DNA from: Streptomyces brevispora
Lineage (GTDB): Bacteria > Actinomycetota > Actinomycetes > Streptomycetales > Streptomycetaceae
DNA: 64,000 bases
Assembly (NCBI RefSeq): GCF_007829885.1
Contig: NZ_VIWW01000001.1
Location: forward strand, 1,550,001 to 1,614,000
Direction of reading: 5' to 3'
Notes under the pieces: model-generated
Databases searched by the model: none
What the model was told of the DNA's origin: nothing
The model's input: the letters and a program-made list of their open reading frames with translations, nothing else
Position numbers and translations under genes: made by a program
Shown: piece by piece, positions 35,301 through 43,828 of the stretch
How positions within the stretch are numbered: position 1 is the first letter of the stretch
Layout of the letters: the number at the start of each line of letters is the position of its first letter

Positions 35301-35918
35301 TCATTCGCCGCGGTAAAGCTGGCGCTTGTCGATGTAGCGGACCACACCGTCCGGCACCAGGTACCAGACCGGATCGCCCTCGGCGACCCTCCCTCGACAG
35401 TCTGTGGAGGAGATCGCCAGCGCGGGAACCTCCACGAGAGAGACGCCGCCCTCCGGCAGACCGACGTCCGTGAGCACATGCCCCGGCCGCGTCACACCGA
35501 TGAAGTGGGACAGCGAGAAAAGCTCGTCGGCGTCCCGCCAGGTGAGGATCTGGGAAAGCGCGTCGGCGCCGGTGATGAAGAAGAGGTCCGCGTCCCCGTG
35601 GACCGCGCGCAGATCCCGCAGCGTGTCGATCGTGTAGGTGGGACCCTTGCGGTCGATATCGCTCCGGCTGACCGAGAACTGCGGGTTCGACGCAGTCGCG
35701 ATGACCGTCATCAGATACCGGTCCTCGGCCGCGGACACGTGCTTGTGGCTCTTCTGCCACGGCTGCCCGGTCGGGACGAAGACCACCTCGTCGAGGTGGA
35801 ACTGGGCGGCCACTTCACTGGCCGCCACCAGGTGTCCATGATGAATCGGGTCAAATGTCCCGCCCATCACGCCAATTCGGCGTTTTCCACGGCCGGTAGG
35901 CACTTCCTGCTCTCCCAT
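35301..35918 (-). CDS. nadD: Nicotinate-nucleotide adenylyltransferase
   Basis: A 205-residue enzyme joining nicotinate mononucleotide and ATP in NAD synthesis. [15 protein letters not shown] at about 17-31 holds the GxFxPxHxGH nucleotidyltransferase motif, and [20 protein letters not shown] near 170-190 the ISSTxIR-type motif (here SSTDCR). ATG 35918 ([11 protein letters not shown]) is used; the longer open frame to 36251 overlaps the small membrane gene. Head of the nadD - LCP - rsfS - phosphatase run. Confidence 0.95.
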   Translation of the reverse strand: MGEQEVPTGRGKRRIGVMGGTFDPIHHGHLVAASEVAAQFHLDEVVFVPTGQPWQKSHKHVSAAEDRYLMTVIATASNPQFSVSRSDIDRKGPTYTIDTLRDLRAVHGDADLFFITGADALSQILTWRDADELFSLSHFIGVTRPGHVLTDVGLPEGGVSLVEVPALAISSTDCRGRVAEGDPVWYLVPDGVVRYIDKRQLYRGE

Positions 35919-35956
35919 GCGTGCAGAGCCTACTGGCACAGCTGTACGCCTCGGCC

Positions 35957-36121
35957 TCAGCGGTCGCGGTTGAAGCGCGTGGTGATCCACAGAAGGAGGA
36001 GAAGCGCGACAAACGCACCGCCACCGACGAGGAGCGGGTTGAGACTTTCGTGATTGCCGCCGTGCTCGGCGCCCTCGGCGGCGACGGTGACCAGCTGGTG
36101 TGCGGTGCTCGTGAGGCTCAT
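35957..36121 (-). CDS. Small single-pass membrane protein (54 residues)
   Basis: ATG 36121 to TGA 35957: an acidic/His N-terminus ([22 protein letters not shown]), a hydrophobic segment [19 protein letters not shown] at about 31-49 and a basic tail RFNRDR, so N-outside topology is likely. It sits 38 bp before nadD and downstream of a second tiny membrane protein of the same design. Too short for most gene finders. Ribosome site weak. Function unknown. Confidence 0.7.
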   Translation of the reverse strand: MSLTSTAHQLVTVAAEGAEHGGNHESLNPLLVGGGAFVALLLLLWITTRFNRDR

Positions 36122-36205
36122 CTTCGGCAGGACCTATCGATCGGGAGTCGGAGGGGAGACGTCGCGGACATCGTATGCGGGCGCCCTGGGCACGCTCACG
36201 CCGAC

Positions 36206-36358
36206 TCAGTCGTTGTTGTCGTCGTTGCGGTATCCGCGCAGCAGGAACCACGCCAGCAGTGCTGCTCCGACGAGCGAGACGAGCAGCACGATACGGAGCG
36301 TGTTGCCCGGTCCCTGCTCTTCGGATGCGGCGGCGAACAGAGCAACGGTGTGCGGCAT
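36206..36358 (-). CDS. Small single-pass membrane protein (50 residues)
   Basis: ATG 36358 follows GAGGAGA with good spacing. [18 protein letters not shown], then the helix [21 protein letters not shown] at about 19-39, then [10 protein letters not shown]. First gene of the leftward group leading to nadD, divergent from the M48 protease. A longer in-frame start at 36466 would overlap the protease start and is not supported. Function unknown. Confidence 0.72.
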   Translation of the reverse strand: MPHTVALFAAASEEQGPGNTLRIVLLVSLVGAALLAWFLLRGYRNDDNND

Positions 36359-36375
36359 GTCGGGCGTCTCCTCAG

Positions 36376-36384
36376 TTATCCACA
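36376..36384 (+). promoter_or_regulatory. Single DnaA-box-like 9-mer
   Basis: TTATCCACA in the 110-bp divergent promoter region between the 50-residue membrane protein and the M48 protease. Second such box in the window; relevance uncertain. Confidence 0.3.
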
Positions 36385-36468
36385 GCCCCCCGCACACCGT
36401 AGCTCCAGCACCTACGCTGGGATTTGTCAGGGGGCGAGCGACGTCTCGTACGAACAGGGGGCCCATTC

Positions 36469-37623
36469 ATGACCGAAAGCAGCCACGAGAGTCACGAGAA
36501 CGTGCCGAGCAGGCAGCGCAGGCGTTTCCCGGGAATCTCCTCCCGGGCCTACGAGCACCCGGCGGACCGCTCGGCCCTGGTCGCCCTGCGGAAGCTGAGC
36601 GGTTTCGACACCGTCTTCAAGGCGCTGAGCGGCCTGTTGCCCGAGCGCAGTCTGCGGCTGCTCTTCCTGTCGGACTCCGTCCGGGTGAGCGACGCCCAGT
36701 TCGCCCATCTCAACAGCATGCTGCGGGACGCCTGTTACATCCTGGACCTGGAGAAGGTCCCGCCGATGTATGTCACCCAGGACCCCCGGCCCAACGCCAT
36801 GTGCATCGGTCTCGACGAGCCGATCATCGTGGTGACGACGGGCCTGGTGGAGCTGCTGGACGAGGAGGAGATGCGGGCGGTCGTCGGCCACGAGGTGGGG
36901 CACGCCCTCTCCGGTCACGCCGTGTACCGCACGATCCTGCTCTTCCTCACCGGTCTCGCCCTGAAGGTGGCCTGGATCCCGCTCGGCAACGTGGCGATCA
37001 TGGCGATCGTGACGGCGCTGCGCGAGTGGTTCCGCAAGTCGGAGCTGTCCGCCGACCGGGCCGGTCTGCTGGTCGGCCAGGATCTGAAGGCCTCGATGCG
37101 CGGGCTCATGAAGATCGCCGGAGGCAACCACCTCCACGAGATGAACGTAGACGCCTTCCTCGCCCAGGCCGACGAGTACGAGAAGGGCGGCGACCTGCGC
37201 GATTCCGTGCTCAAGATCCTCAATATGCTGCCCCGTACGCACCCCTTCACCACGGTGCGCGCGGCAGAGCTGAAGAAGTGGTCCGAGACCCGCGACTACC
37301 AGCGGATCATGGACGGGCACTACCCGCGTCGTGACGACGACAAGGACACCTCGGTCACGGACTCCTTCAAGGAATCCGCCTCGCACTACGCCGATTCGGT
37401 ACGCAGCAGCAAGGACCCACTGATGAAGCTGGTCGGCGACATCGCGGGCGGCGCCGGCGATCTGGGCGGCAAGCTCCGTGACAAGTTCACCGGCGGGGGC
37501 GGGGGCGGGGGCGGCGCCGGGGCCGGCAAGGGCGACGCTACGGACGGCTCGCGGGGGTCCCAGGAGTCGCGGAGCCCTGAGGACCCCGAGGGGCCGCAGG
37601 AGTCCGGGCCGGCGGGGAACTGA
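36469..37623 (+). CDS. M48 family membrane metallopeptidase
   Basis: A 384-residue zinc protease. The HExxH motif is H141-E-V-G-H145 (VVGHEVGHALSGH), the third zinc ligand E192 lies in SELSADRAGL, and hydrophobic helices flank them (ILLFLTGLAL, VAIMAIVTAL). The C-terminal 60 residues are Gly-rich (eight consecutive Gly) and then Glu/Ser/Pro-rich, clearly disordered. ATG 36469 has AGGGGG upstream. The HtpX-like fold suggests membrane or envelope protein quality control. Its 3' end overlaps the convergent membrane-protein gene by 86 bp. Confidence 0.9.
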   Translation: MTESSHESHENVPSRQRRRFPGISSRAYEHPADRSALVALRKLSGFDTVFKALSGLLPERSLRLLFLSDSVRVSDAQFAHLNSMLRDACYILDLEKVPPMYVTQDPRPNAMCIGLDEPIIVVTTGLVELLDEEEMRAVVGHEVGHALSGHAVYRTILLFLTGLALKVAWIPLGNVAIMAIVTALREWFRKSELSADRAGLLVGQDLKASMRGLMKIAGGNHLHEMNVDAFLAQADEYEKGGDLRDSVLKILNMLPRTHPFTTVRAAELKKWSETRDYQRIMDGHYPRRDDDKDTSVTDSFKESASHYADSVRSSKDPLMKLVGDIAGGAGDLGGKLRDKFTGGGGGGGGAGAGKGDATDGSRGSQESRSPEDPEGPQESGPAGN

Positions 37624-38674
37624 TCTCCAGCGTCCCGCACAGCGCCGCGGTGGGCCGTCCCGTCTCGTACGGGTCGGTGCCCGCCGGGCCCCGGGAGACC
37701 GCTCGCCGACCGGCGAGCAGAGGCCGCAGCGCACCGCTGGTGTCGGCCGTGCAGGACTGCGGTCCGGCCTGGACGTAGCTGGTTCGCACCTCCAGTCGGC
37801 CCAGCCGCAGATCCTCCCGGTCGAGCCGGAAGCGCAACTCCCGCCGTACGGTGAACAGCGACGCGCCATCGGCCTGTTGGGGGCCCGAGACGGCCGGGCG
37901 GAGCGCGTAGGTGAAGGTGTGGTCCGACATCACCTCCAGTGCGTCGGCCCCCACCTCCGCGTACCGCAGGGTGCCCCGGACCCGGATGTCCGGGGCGGGG
38001 GCGACCACGGCCGGGTCGAATCGCACGAGCCAGCCGGTCGCGGCGTGCTGCCCGTCGTCGTACGGCTCGTTCATGCTCCGCTCGAACTGGACCATCTGGT
38101 CCGGGTCGAGCAGCGACTCCACCGGCCGCACCGTGTTGCCGCCAAGGACGTCCGGGTCCAGCGAGGAGGCCACCAGGTAGTTCTTGACCGTGGCCAGGGC
38201 GGCTACCACCTGGCTCTCCGAGAAGTTGTCCGTCCGCCTGGCCACCGGAGGACTGATGCCTGCGGCACCCGTCGGGTAGTGGGCGGCGGGGCTGCTCGCG
38301 AACAGGCCGTCCGGGGTGCCCGGAGGGACGACGCCGAGCGGCGCCAGGGGGACGAAGGTCATCCGCAACGGCTCGGCCCGTCTCGCGACGGGGGCCTGAT
38401 AGGGGTGGCGAAAGCCCATGAAGACGGCCGTGCCGAAAGCCAGGGCGATCAGGACGACCAGGACGAGCGCCGCCCGGGAGCCGGTGCGGAAGGTCCGGCC
38501 CGGCAGGCTCCGTACGGCGTGGGCGTGCTCCCCCATGCGCTCCTGGGCGGAGAACTCCTGAAGCCGGGCAGCCCGGACGAAGGACTCGTCGAAGACGAGT
38601 GACCGGTACTCGTCCTCACCGCCGCTCGCGCTGTTATCCGCCGGGCCTTCGGGTGGATCTCCATGGTGTGCCAT
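37538..38674 (-). CDS. Single-pass membrane protein with VFDE-FVRAA motif
   Basis: A 378-residue protein, ATG 38674 (MAHHGDPPEGPADN). Residues 20-46 read EDEYRSLVFDESFVRAARLQ..., a motif repeated in the next gene upstream. A membrane helix lies at about 69-86 (ALVLVVLIALAFGTAVFMG), then about 290 extracellular residues (VVAALATVKNYLVASSLDPDVLGG, RFRLDREDLRLGRLEVRTSYVQ) with two cysteines late. Resembles the S. coelicolor SCO2583 position. I do not know a function. The last 86 bp overlap the M48 gene tail to tail. Confidence 0.8.
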   Translation of the reverse strand: MAHHGDPPEGPADNSASGGEDEYRSLVFDESFVRAARLQEFSAQERMGEHAHAVRSLPGRTFRTGSRAALVLVVLIALAFGTAVFMGFRHPYQAPVARRAEPLRMTFVPLAPLGVVPPGTPDGLFASSPAAHYPTGAAGISPPVARRTDNFSESQVVAALATVKNYLVASSLDPDVLGGNTVRPVESLLDPDQMVQFERSMNEPYDDGQHAATGWLVRFDPAVVAPAPDIRVRGTLRYAEVGADALEVMSDHTFTYALRPAVSGPQQADGASLFTVRRELRFRLDREDLRLGRLEVRTSYVQAGPQSCTADTSGALRPLLAGRRAVSRGPAGTDPYETGRPTAALCGTLEISSPPARTPAAPRGPQGSATPGTPASRP

Positions 38675-39067
38675 GACTTCTCCCGACTCCACGTCACCGA
38701 CCGGAGGCCGGTGCGGTGCGCCCCCGCCCCGGCCGGACGGCCTGAGCAGCGCCTGCCCGTCATGCGGGGGCATGCGCGGGCAAGTGAGGAGCCCCCTCTT
38801 CGAGCGGGTGAGGGGTCATACCTTCAGAGTAGGTCGATTACGGCGAACGTAAACGCGGAGACGGGAGAACCGCCCCGGCGCGCGACCGGCGCGCGACGGT
38901 CGCAGGCAGACCCCGGGCAGACCCGGACAGCCCCGGACGGCCCCGGCGAGGGACAGCCCCGGCACGCCACGGGACGGAACGTCATGGGGCCGGGGCGGGG
39001 CCCCGCAGGGCGTGCACAGAGCCGGGGCGGGCCCCGCAGGGCGTGCGCAGAGCCGGAGCGGCCCTCG
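38675..39067. other. Gene-free stretch between the two VFDE-FVRAA membrane-protein genes
   Basis: About 390 bp without a credible gene. It holds the 5' region of the 378-residue protein and, from 38895 on, G+C-rich repetitive DNA ending in a 30-bp tandem repeat (39000-39085). Confidence 0.65.
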
Positions 39068-39085
39068 TCAGGGCGTGCGCGGGGC
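39000..39085. repeat. 30-bp tandem repeat, three units, at the 3' end of the 198-residue protein gene
   Basis: GCCCCGCAGGGCGTGC followed by ACAGAGCCGGGGCGG recurs at 39000, 39031 and (diverged) 39061. The third unit contains the stop codon of the gene at 39068, so the array seems to have formed by duplication of the gene end. Confidence 0.8.
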
Positions 39086-39664
39086 TGTGGAGGCCACCGG
39101 GCGGAGGTAGCTGCCCGAGGCGGACGGGGCGGCGGAGGGCGCCGGCGCGCTGTCCACTCCGCTCGTGGCCGGCGGCGGGACCTGGTCCTGCCGGTCGCCC
39201 GAGGTGTTGCGGTAGACGGCACTGAAAGCCAGCGCGACCATGCCCATGCCCATCACCAGGGCCAGGAGCCAGGCCACCGGCCGGTGCCAGCGGGCGGTTC
39301 CCCGATAGGGGCGCAGGGCGCCGCCGTGGCGCCCGTAGGGGCCGTCGTCGTGGTAGTCGTCGTCCGCGCCGAGCCGGTCGTCGTAGGCGCTTCCGCGGCC
39401 GTACGCACCGCCCGGCCCGTAGCCGTCCTCGTAGAGCTCGTCGTCCAGTGGTCCGCCGCCGGACCGGGCCCGGAAGGCCTCCGCCTCGGCACGCGCCTCG
39501 GCGGCCGCCAACAACCGCTCGACAGCGGTCGGTTCGTGGAAGGCGGCGGCCCGTACGAAGTCCTCGTCGAACACCACGGAGGCGAAGTCCTCGTCCGCGC
39601 CCCCGCGGTCGTCGTCGGGCTCCCAGCCGTTCGGGAACGGCCTGCCCCCCACGTCGTCCGGCAC
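39068..39664 (-). CDS. Single-pass membrane protein with VFDE-FVRAA motif, SCO2584-like
   Basis: A 198-residue protein, GTG/ATG-region start at 39664 (MPDDVGGRPFPNGW). Residues 24-51 (DEDFASVVFDEDFVRAAAFH...AVERL) match the motif of the 378-residue neighbour. A long acidic, Gly/Tyr/Asp-rich cytoplasmic part follows, then a membrane helix at about 130-150 (PVAWLLALVMGMGMVALAF) and a short Pro/Ser/Ala-rich outer tail. By position it corresponds to SCO2584, which I recall being linked to the Streptomyces spore-wall synthesising complex; this link is from memory and untested here. Confidence 0.8.
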   Translation of the reverse strand: MPDDVGGRPFPNGWEPDDDRGGADEDFASVVFDEDFVRAAAFHEPTAVERLLAAAEARAEAEAFRARSGGGPLDDELYEDGYGPGGAYGRGSAYDDRLGADDDYHDDGPYGRHGGALRPYRGTARWHRPVAWLLALVMGMGMVALAFSAVYRNTSGDRQDQVPPPATSGVDSAPAPSAAPSASGSYLRPVASTAPRTP

Positions 39665-39729
39665 GGCTTCAGCCTAGCCCCGGAGGGTCGTTTTGGGCAG
39701 GGAGACCGCACATTCGGTGCATCCGGAGC

Positions 39730-41013
39730 TCACCTCACATGGCCGTCGCCGGTCACGATGTACTTCGTGGACGTCAGTTCCGGCAGCCCCATCGGACCCC
39801 TGGCATGCAGCTTCTGCGTGGAAATACCGATCTCGGCGCCGAAGCCGAACTGACCGCCGTCGGTGAAACGCGTCGAGGCGTTCACGGTCACCGTCGTCGA
39901 ATCCACCAACTGGGTGAAACGGCGGGCCGCGGCCTGTGAAGTGGTCACGATCGCCTCGGTGTGGCCGGACGACCAGAGCCGGATGTGCGCCACGGCCGCG
40001 TCCAGCGACTCCACGACGGCGGCCGCGATGTCGTACGAGAGGTACTCGGTCTCCCAGTCCTCCGGCGTCGCCGCCACCACGGTGGCCTTGGAGCCCTCGG
40101 CGTACTCCATGACCCGTTCGTCGCCGTGCACGGTCACACCGGCCTCGGCCAGGGCGTCCAGGGCCAGCGGCAGGAACGCCCCGGCGACCTCCTTGTGGAC
40201 CAGGAGCGTCTCGGCCGCGTTGCAGACGCTCGGGCGCTGCGCCTTGGAGTTGACCAGGATGGCGACGGCCATGTCGAGGTCGGTCTGCGCGTCCACGTAC
40301 ACATGGCAGTTGCCGGTACCGGTCTCGATCACCGGGACGGTGGACTCCTCGACGACCGTGCGGATCAGCGAGGCACCGCCGCGCGGGATGAGCACGTCGA
40401 CCAGGCCGCGGGCCCGCATCAGCTCCCGGACGGAGTCACGGTTCTCGCCCGGCACCAGTTGCACCGCGTCGGCCGGCAGCCCGGAGCCGCCGACCGCGTC
40501 GCGCAGTACCCGGACCAGCGCCTCGTTGGACGCGTGGGCGGAGGACGAACCGCGCAGCAGCACCGCGTTGCCCGACTTCAGGCACAGCGCCGCCGCGTCC
40601 ACCGTCACATTGGGCCGGGCCTCGTAGATGATCCCGACCACGCCGAGCGGCACCCGGACCTGGCGCAGATCGATGCCGTTGGGGAGCGTCGAGCCGCGCA
40701 CCACCTCGCCGACCGGGTCGGGCAGCGCCGCCACGTCCCGCACATCGGCGGCGATGGCGCGGATCCGCTCGGGGTTGAGGGTGAGCCGGTCGACGACCGA
40801 CTCACTGGTCCCGGCCTCGCGGGCGCGCGCCACGTCCTCGGCGTTGGCCGCGATGATGTCGCTCGTCCGCACTTCGAGCGCGTCCGCGATCGCCAGCAGC
40901 GCGTCGTCCTTCGCCGCGCGCGGAAGTGGCGCGATGTCGGCGGCTGCGGAGCGTGCCCGGTAGGCGGCCTGGGCGACCGGGGACATGTTGTCGTACGGCG
41001 AAAGCGTGGTCAT
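39730..41013 (-). CDS. proA: Gamma-glutamyl phosphate reductase
   Basis: A 427-residue aldehyde-dehydrogenase-fold enzyme reducing gamma-glutamyl phosphate with NADPH in proline synthesis. The catalytic cysteine is about C264 in [29 protein letters not shown] near 130 and the C-terminal [18 protein letters not shown] are also conserved. ATG 41013 ([12 protein letters not shown]). Separated from proB by one small conserved gene, all leftward. Confidence 0.97.
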   Translation of the reverse strand: MTTLSPYDNMSPVAQAAYRARSAAADIAPLPRAAKDDALLAIADALEVRTSDIIAANAEDVARAREAGTSESVVDRLTLNPERIRAIAADVRDVAALPDPVGEVVRGSTLPNGIDLRQVRVPLGVVGIIYEARPNVTVDAAALCLKSGNAVLLRGSSSAHASNEALVRVLRDAVGGSGLPADAVQLVPGENRDSVRELMRARGLVDVLIPRGGASLIRTVVEESTVPVIETGTGNCHVYVDAQTDLDMAVAILVNSKAQRPSVCNAAETLLVHKEVAGAFLPLALDALAEAGVTVHGDERVMEYAEGSKATVVAATPEDWETEYLSYDIAAAVVESLDAAVAHIRLWSSGHTEAIVTTSQAAARRFTQLVDSTTVTVNASTRFTDGGQFGFGAEIGISTQKLHARGPMGLPELTSTKYIVTGDGHVR

Positions 41014-41095
41014 GCCCGCAGAGTAGTGCGCACACTGCGGGCATACGTCACGTATCCCGTGATGCGAGACAGCCGCCGGCCGTCACCCGGCCCGG

Positions 41096-41599
41096 TCAGT
41101 ACGGGTGCACACCGACCGGGGCCGCCGGGGGCGGCCCGTACCCCTCGGCGATGCGCTGGTGGTACGTCTCGCGGTCGATGACCTCCAGGCCGACGATCTC
41201 CCACGGCGGCAGACCGGCGCTGGAGCGGTGCTCCCCCCACAACCTCAGGGCGACCGCCGCCGCGTCGTGCAGGTCACGGGCCTCTTCCCAGTAGCGGATC
41301 TCCGCGTGGTCGTTGGCATACCGGCTGGTCAGCAGGAAGGGGTGGTCGTGTGCGAGCTGCTCGAGGCCACGTCTGACCTCCTTCAGCGGGATCTCCGCAC
41401 CCGAGACGCAGAGCGTGATGTGCCACAGCTTCGACTGGACGCGCTCCTGGCTCACCACCGGCGTCTGCTCGGGCCCGGTGGTCCGCTCGTCCCTCCGGTC
41501 CGCGGCCCTCCTCCCGTCGAAATCGGCCCCTGCTCCGACGCTGGTCAGGGCTCGGCCGCCCGTTCCTCGGGGCGGCGCCCCCGGGCGCGCTCGTCTCAC
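41096..41599 (-). CDS. Conserved protein of unknown function between proA and proB
   Basis: A 167-residue protein. GTG 41599 has a perfect AGGAGG six bases upstream, so the long form is preferred, although the conserved-looking part begins only at VVSQERVQSKLWHITLCVSG (GTG 41458 or 41455 as alternatives). The conserved core has EVRRGLEQLAHDHPFLLTSRYANDHAEIRYWEEARDLHDAA in pieces (GLEQLAHDHPFLL, EIRYWEEARDLHDAA) and ends GPPPAAPVGVHPY. No membrane segment or known motif. Its position in the pro locus may only reflect shared transcription. Confidence 0.78.
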   Translation of the reverse strand: MRRARPGAPPRGTGGRALTSVGAGADFDGRRAADRRDERTTGPEQTPVVSQERVQSKLWHITLCVSGAEIPLKEVRRGLEQLAHDHPFLLTSRYANDHAEIRYWEEARDLHDAAAVALRLWGEHRSSAGLPPWEIVGLEVIDRETYHQRIAEGYGPPPAAPVGVHPY

Positions 41600-41743
41600 C
41601 GGCGGCCTCCTGTGAATATGTCGCTGTGCTGTGTACCCCGCAGTGTCCCTGCTACAAAGTGGACCAGCCCGCGGCCCGGCTTGGGGCGGTTTTCGTGAAG
41701 GTCTCCGCCCGAAGGCTGGACTTTCAGCCGTTTCAGGTGTTTG

Positions 41744-42871
41744 TCAGCTGTGAAGGATTACAAGATCGTCCCTGTGTACGACTTCGCGCTCGTAGGCGGG
41801 GCCCAGTTCGCGCGCCAGGTCGCGGGTGGAGCGGCCGAGGAGCTGCGGGATCTCCTTGGCGTCGAAGTTGACGAGCCCGCGGGCCACCGCCCGGCCGCGC
41901 GGATCGCGCAGTTCCACCGGGTCGCCCGCGGTGAACTCGCCCTCGACCGCGGCGATCCCGGCCGGCAGCAGCGAGCTGTGGCGCTCGACGACCGCCCGCA
42001 CGGCACCGTCGTCCAGGGTCAGCGAGCCCTGCGGGGTGGAGGCGTGGGCGAGCCACAGCAGCCGGTCCGTGGTGCGTCGTCCGGTGCGGTGGAAGTAGGT
42101 ACCGGTGTCGCGGCCCGCCAGCGCGTCCGCCGCGTGGCTCGCCGAGGTCAGCACGACCGGGACACCGGCGGCGGTGGCGATCCGGGCGGCCTCGACCTTG
42201 GTGACCATGCCCCCGGTCCCGACGCCCGCCTTGCCCGCGCTGCCGATGCTGACCCCGGCCAGATCGGCGGGGCCGGTGATCTCGGCGATGCGGGTGGTGC
42301 CGGGGATGCTCGGGTCGCCGTCGTAGAGGCCGTCCACGTCCGAGAGGAGGACCAGCAGATCGGCACGGACCAGATGGGCGACGAGCGCGGCGAGCCGGTC
42401 GTTGTCGCCGAACCGGATCTCGTCGGTGGCGACGGTGTCGTTCTCGTTGACGACCGGCAGCGCGCCCATGTCCAGGAGCTGGTCGAGGGTGCGGTAGGCG
42501 TTGCGGTAGTGGGCGCGGCGGCTGGTGTCGTTGCTGGTGAGCAGCACCTGGCCGACGCGTACGCCGTAGCGGGCGAAGGAGGCGGTGTAGCGGGCGACGA
42601 GCAGTCCCTGGCCGACGCTGGCGGCGGCCTGCTGCCTGGCCAGGTCCTTGGGCCTGCGGTGCAGTCCGAGCGGGGCCAGTCCGGCCGCGATGGCGCCGCT
42701 GGAGACCAGGACGACCTCCCGCTCGCCGCCGCTGCGGACCTTGGCGAGCACATCGACGAGCGCGTCGACGCGGTCCGCGTCGAGTCCGCCGGTGGCTGTG
42801 GTGAGGGAGGAGGAACCGACCTTGACGACGATCCTGCGGGCCTCCGTGACGCCCTGCCTTGCCCCTGACAC
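41744..42871 (-). CDS. proB: Glutamate 5-kinase
   Basis: A 375-residue enzyme phosphorylating glutamate, first step of proline synthesis. Amino-acid-kinase domain: IVVKVGSSSLT near 14-24, VVLVSSGAIAAG near 53, NENDTVATDEIRFGDNDRLAA near 150-170, GTGGMVTKVEAA near 222. A C-terminal PUA domain (about 285-375, RDPRGRAVARGLVNFDAKEI) is present. GTG 42871 is the start. In the usual actinobacterial order obgE lies directly upstream; here about 10 kb of glycopolymer genes intervene. Confidence 0.97.
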   Translation of the reverse strand: MSGARQGVTEARRIVVKVGSSSLTTATGGLDADRVDALVDVLAKVRSGGEREVVLVSSGAIAAGLAPLGLHRRPKDLARQQAAASVGQGLLVARYTASFARYGVRVGQVLLTSNDTSRRAHYRNAYRTLDQLLDMGALPVVNENDTVATDEIRFGDNDRLAALVAHLVRADLLVLLSDVDGLYDGDPSIPGTTRIAEITGPADLAGVSIGSAGKAGVGTGGMVTKVEAARIATAAGVPVVLTSASHAADALAGRDTGTYFHRTGRRTTDRLLWLAHASTPQGSLTLDDGAVRAVVERHSSLLPAGIAAVEGEFTAGDPVELRDPRGRAVARGLVNFDAKEIPQLLGRSTRDLARELGPAYEREVVHRDDLVILHS

Positions 42872-43075
42872 GCGTATCCCCCGTGGTTCGGCCTCGATCC
42901 GGAATCCGCAATCTACGCGAGCGCCGGAATCGGCGCGTGTGCGTTCCGCCCCGTGGACCCCGGTTCATCCGGATCCGTGCCGCTCCGTGTCCGGAGCGCT
43001 CCGCGTCTCGTTGCAGCAGATGTCGGCAGCCCTGCCGACGGACTCCGGGAACTCCAGGAACAAGGACGTGATCGC

Positions 43076-43708
43076 ATGCGCCAGCTCTCCATCCCAGGGG
43101 CCTGGGTGCACGAGCCCGAGGTCATCACGGACGGCCGCGGCAGCTTCCACGAGTGGTTCAGGGCCTCGGATCTCGATGCGGCGGCGGGGCACTCGCTGGG
43201 GCTCGCGCAGGCCAACTTCTCCCGTTCCGCCCGGGGCACGCTGCGCGGGATCCACTTCGCCGATGTGCCGCCGGGCCAGGCGAAGTACGTGAAGTGCGTG
43301 CGCGGCGCGGTGCTCGACGTGATCGTGGACATCCGGGCCGGTTCGCCCACGTACAAGCGGTGGGAGGGGGTCCGTCTCGACGACACCGGTCACCGGGCTG
43401 TCTATCTCGCCGAGGGGCTCGGCCACGCGTTCATGGCGCTGACGGACGACGCGTGCGTCCTGTATCTCTGCTCGGAGGGTTACGCGCCCGCGCGTGAGCA
43501 CGGCATCGATCCGCTCGACGCGGAGCTGGGCATCGCCTGGCCGCGGGACATCGCGCCGCTGCTGTCGGGGAAGGACGCGGCGGCCCCTTCGCTGGCCGAG
43601 GCGCAGGAGCAGGGACTGCTTCCCTCGTACGCGCGGTGCGAGGCGTACTACGCGCGGCTGCGGGCGGGTGAGCCGGCGCCCGTCCGGGCCGGGGAACTGA
43701 TCCCCTGA
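43076..43708 (+). CDS. rfbC: dTDP-4-dehydrorhamnose 3,5-epimerase
   Basis: A 210-residue cupin-fold epimerase, third step of dTDP-L-rhamnose synthesis. The catalytic histidine is H60 in TLRGIHF; LDVIVDIRAGSPTYKRWEG and the downstream tyrosine region AVYLAEGLGHAFMAL fit RmlC. ATG 43076 (MRQLSIPGAW). Divergent from proB and convergent with rfbD, so it is transcribed apart from rfbABD. The Ala/Glu-rich C-terminus is longer than in enterobacterial RmlC. Confidence 0.95.
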   Translation: MRQLSIPGAWVHEPEVITDGRGSFHEWFRASDLDAAAGHSLGLAQANFSRSARGTLRGIHFADVPPGQAKYVKCVRGAVLDVIVDIRAGSPTYKRWEGVRLDDTGHRAVYLAEGLGHAFMALTDDACVLYLCSEGYAPAREHGIDPLDAELGIAWPRDIAPLLSGKDAAAPSLAEAQEQGLLPSYARCEAYYARLRAGEPAPVRAGELIP

Positions 43709-43828
43709 GCGGCGCCCGTCCGGGCCTGGGCTGAGATCAGGGGCACCGGTCAGGGGCGTTCCGCGGCTGACCGGCGCCCGTACGGCCGGGGCTCGGATCA
43801 GGGGAACCGGTCAGGGGCGTTCCGCGGC
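43709..43828. repeat. 62-bp direct duplication at the 3' end of rfbD
   Basis: 43709-43767 and 43771-43828 are near-identical; the most conserved part is GGTCAGGGGCGTTCCGCGGC in both. The second copy carries the rfbD stop codon (43811) and last codons, the first is an extra copy between the convergent rfbC and rfbD ends. Confidence 0.8.

Noticed and set aside
25235-36384. Two DnaA boxes as part of a replication origin
   Set aside because: They are single 9-mers 11 kb apart, of the non-preferred type, without dnaA/dnaN genes or a box cluster.
41458-41743. A short Cys-rich ORF (MLCTPQCPCYK...) on the + strand upstream of proB's end
   Set aside because: No ribosome site, overlaps the proB gene in antisense and has atypical codon use.
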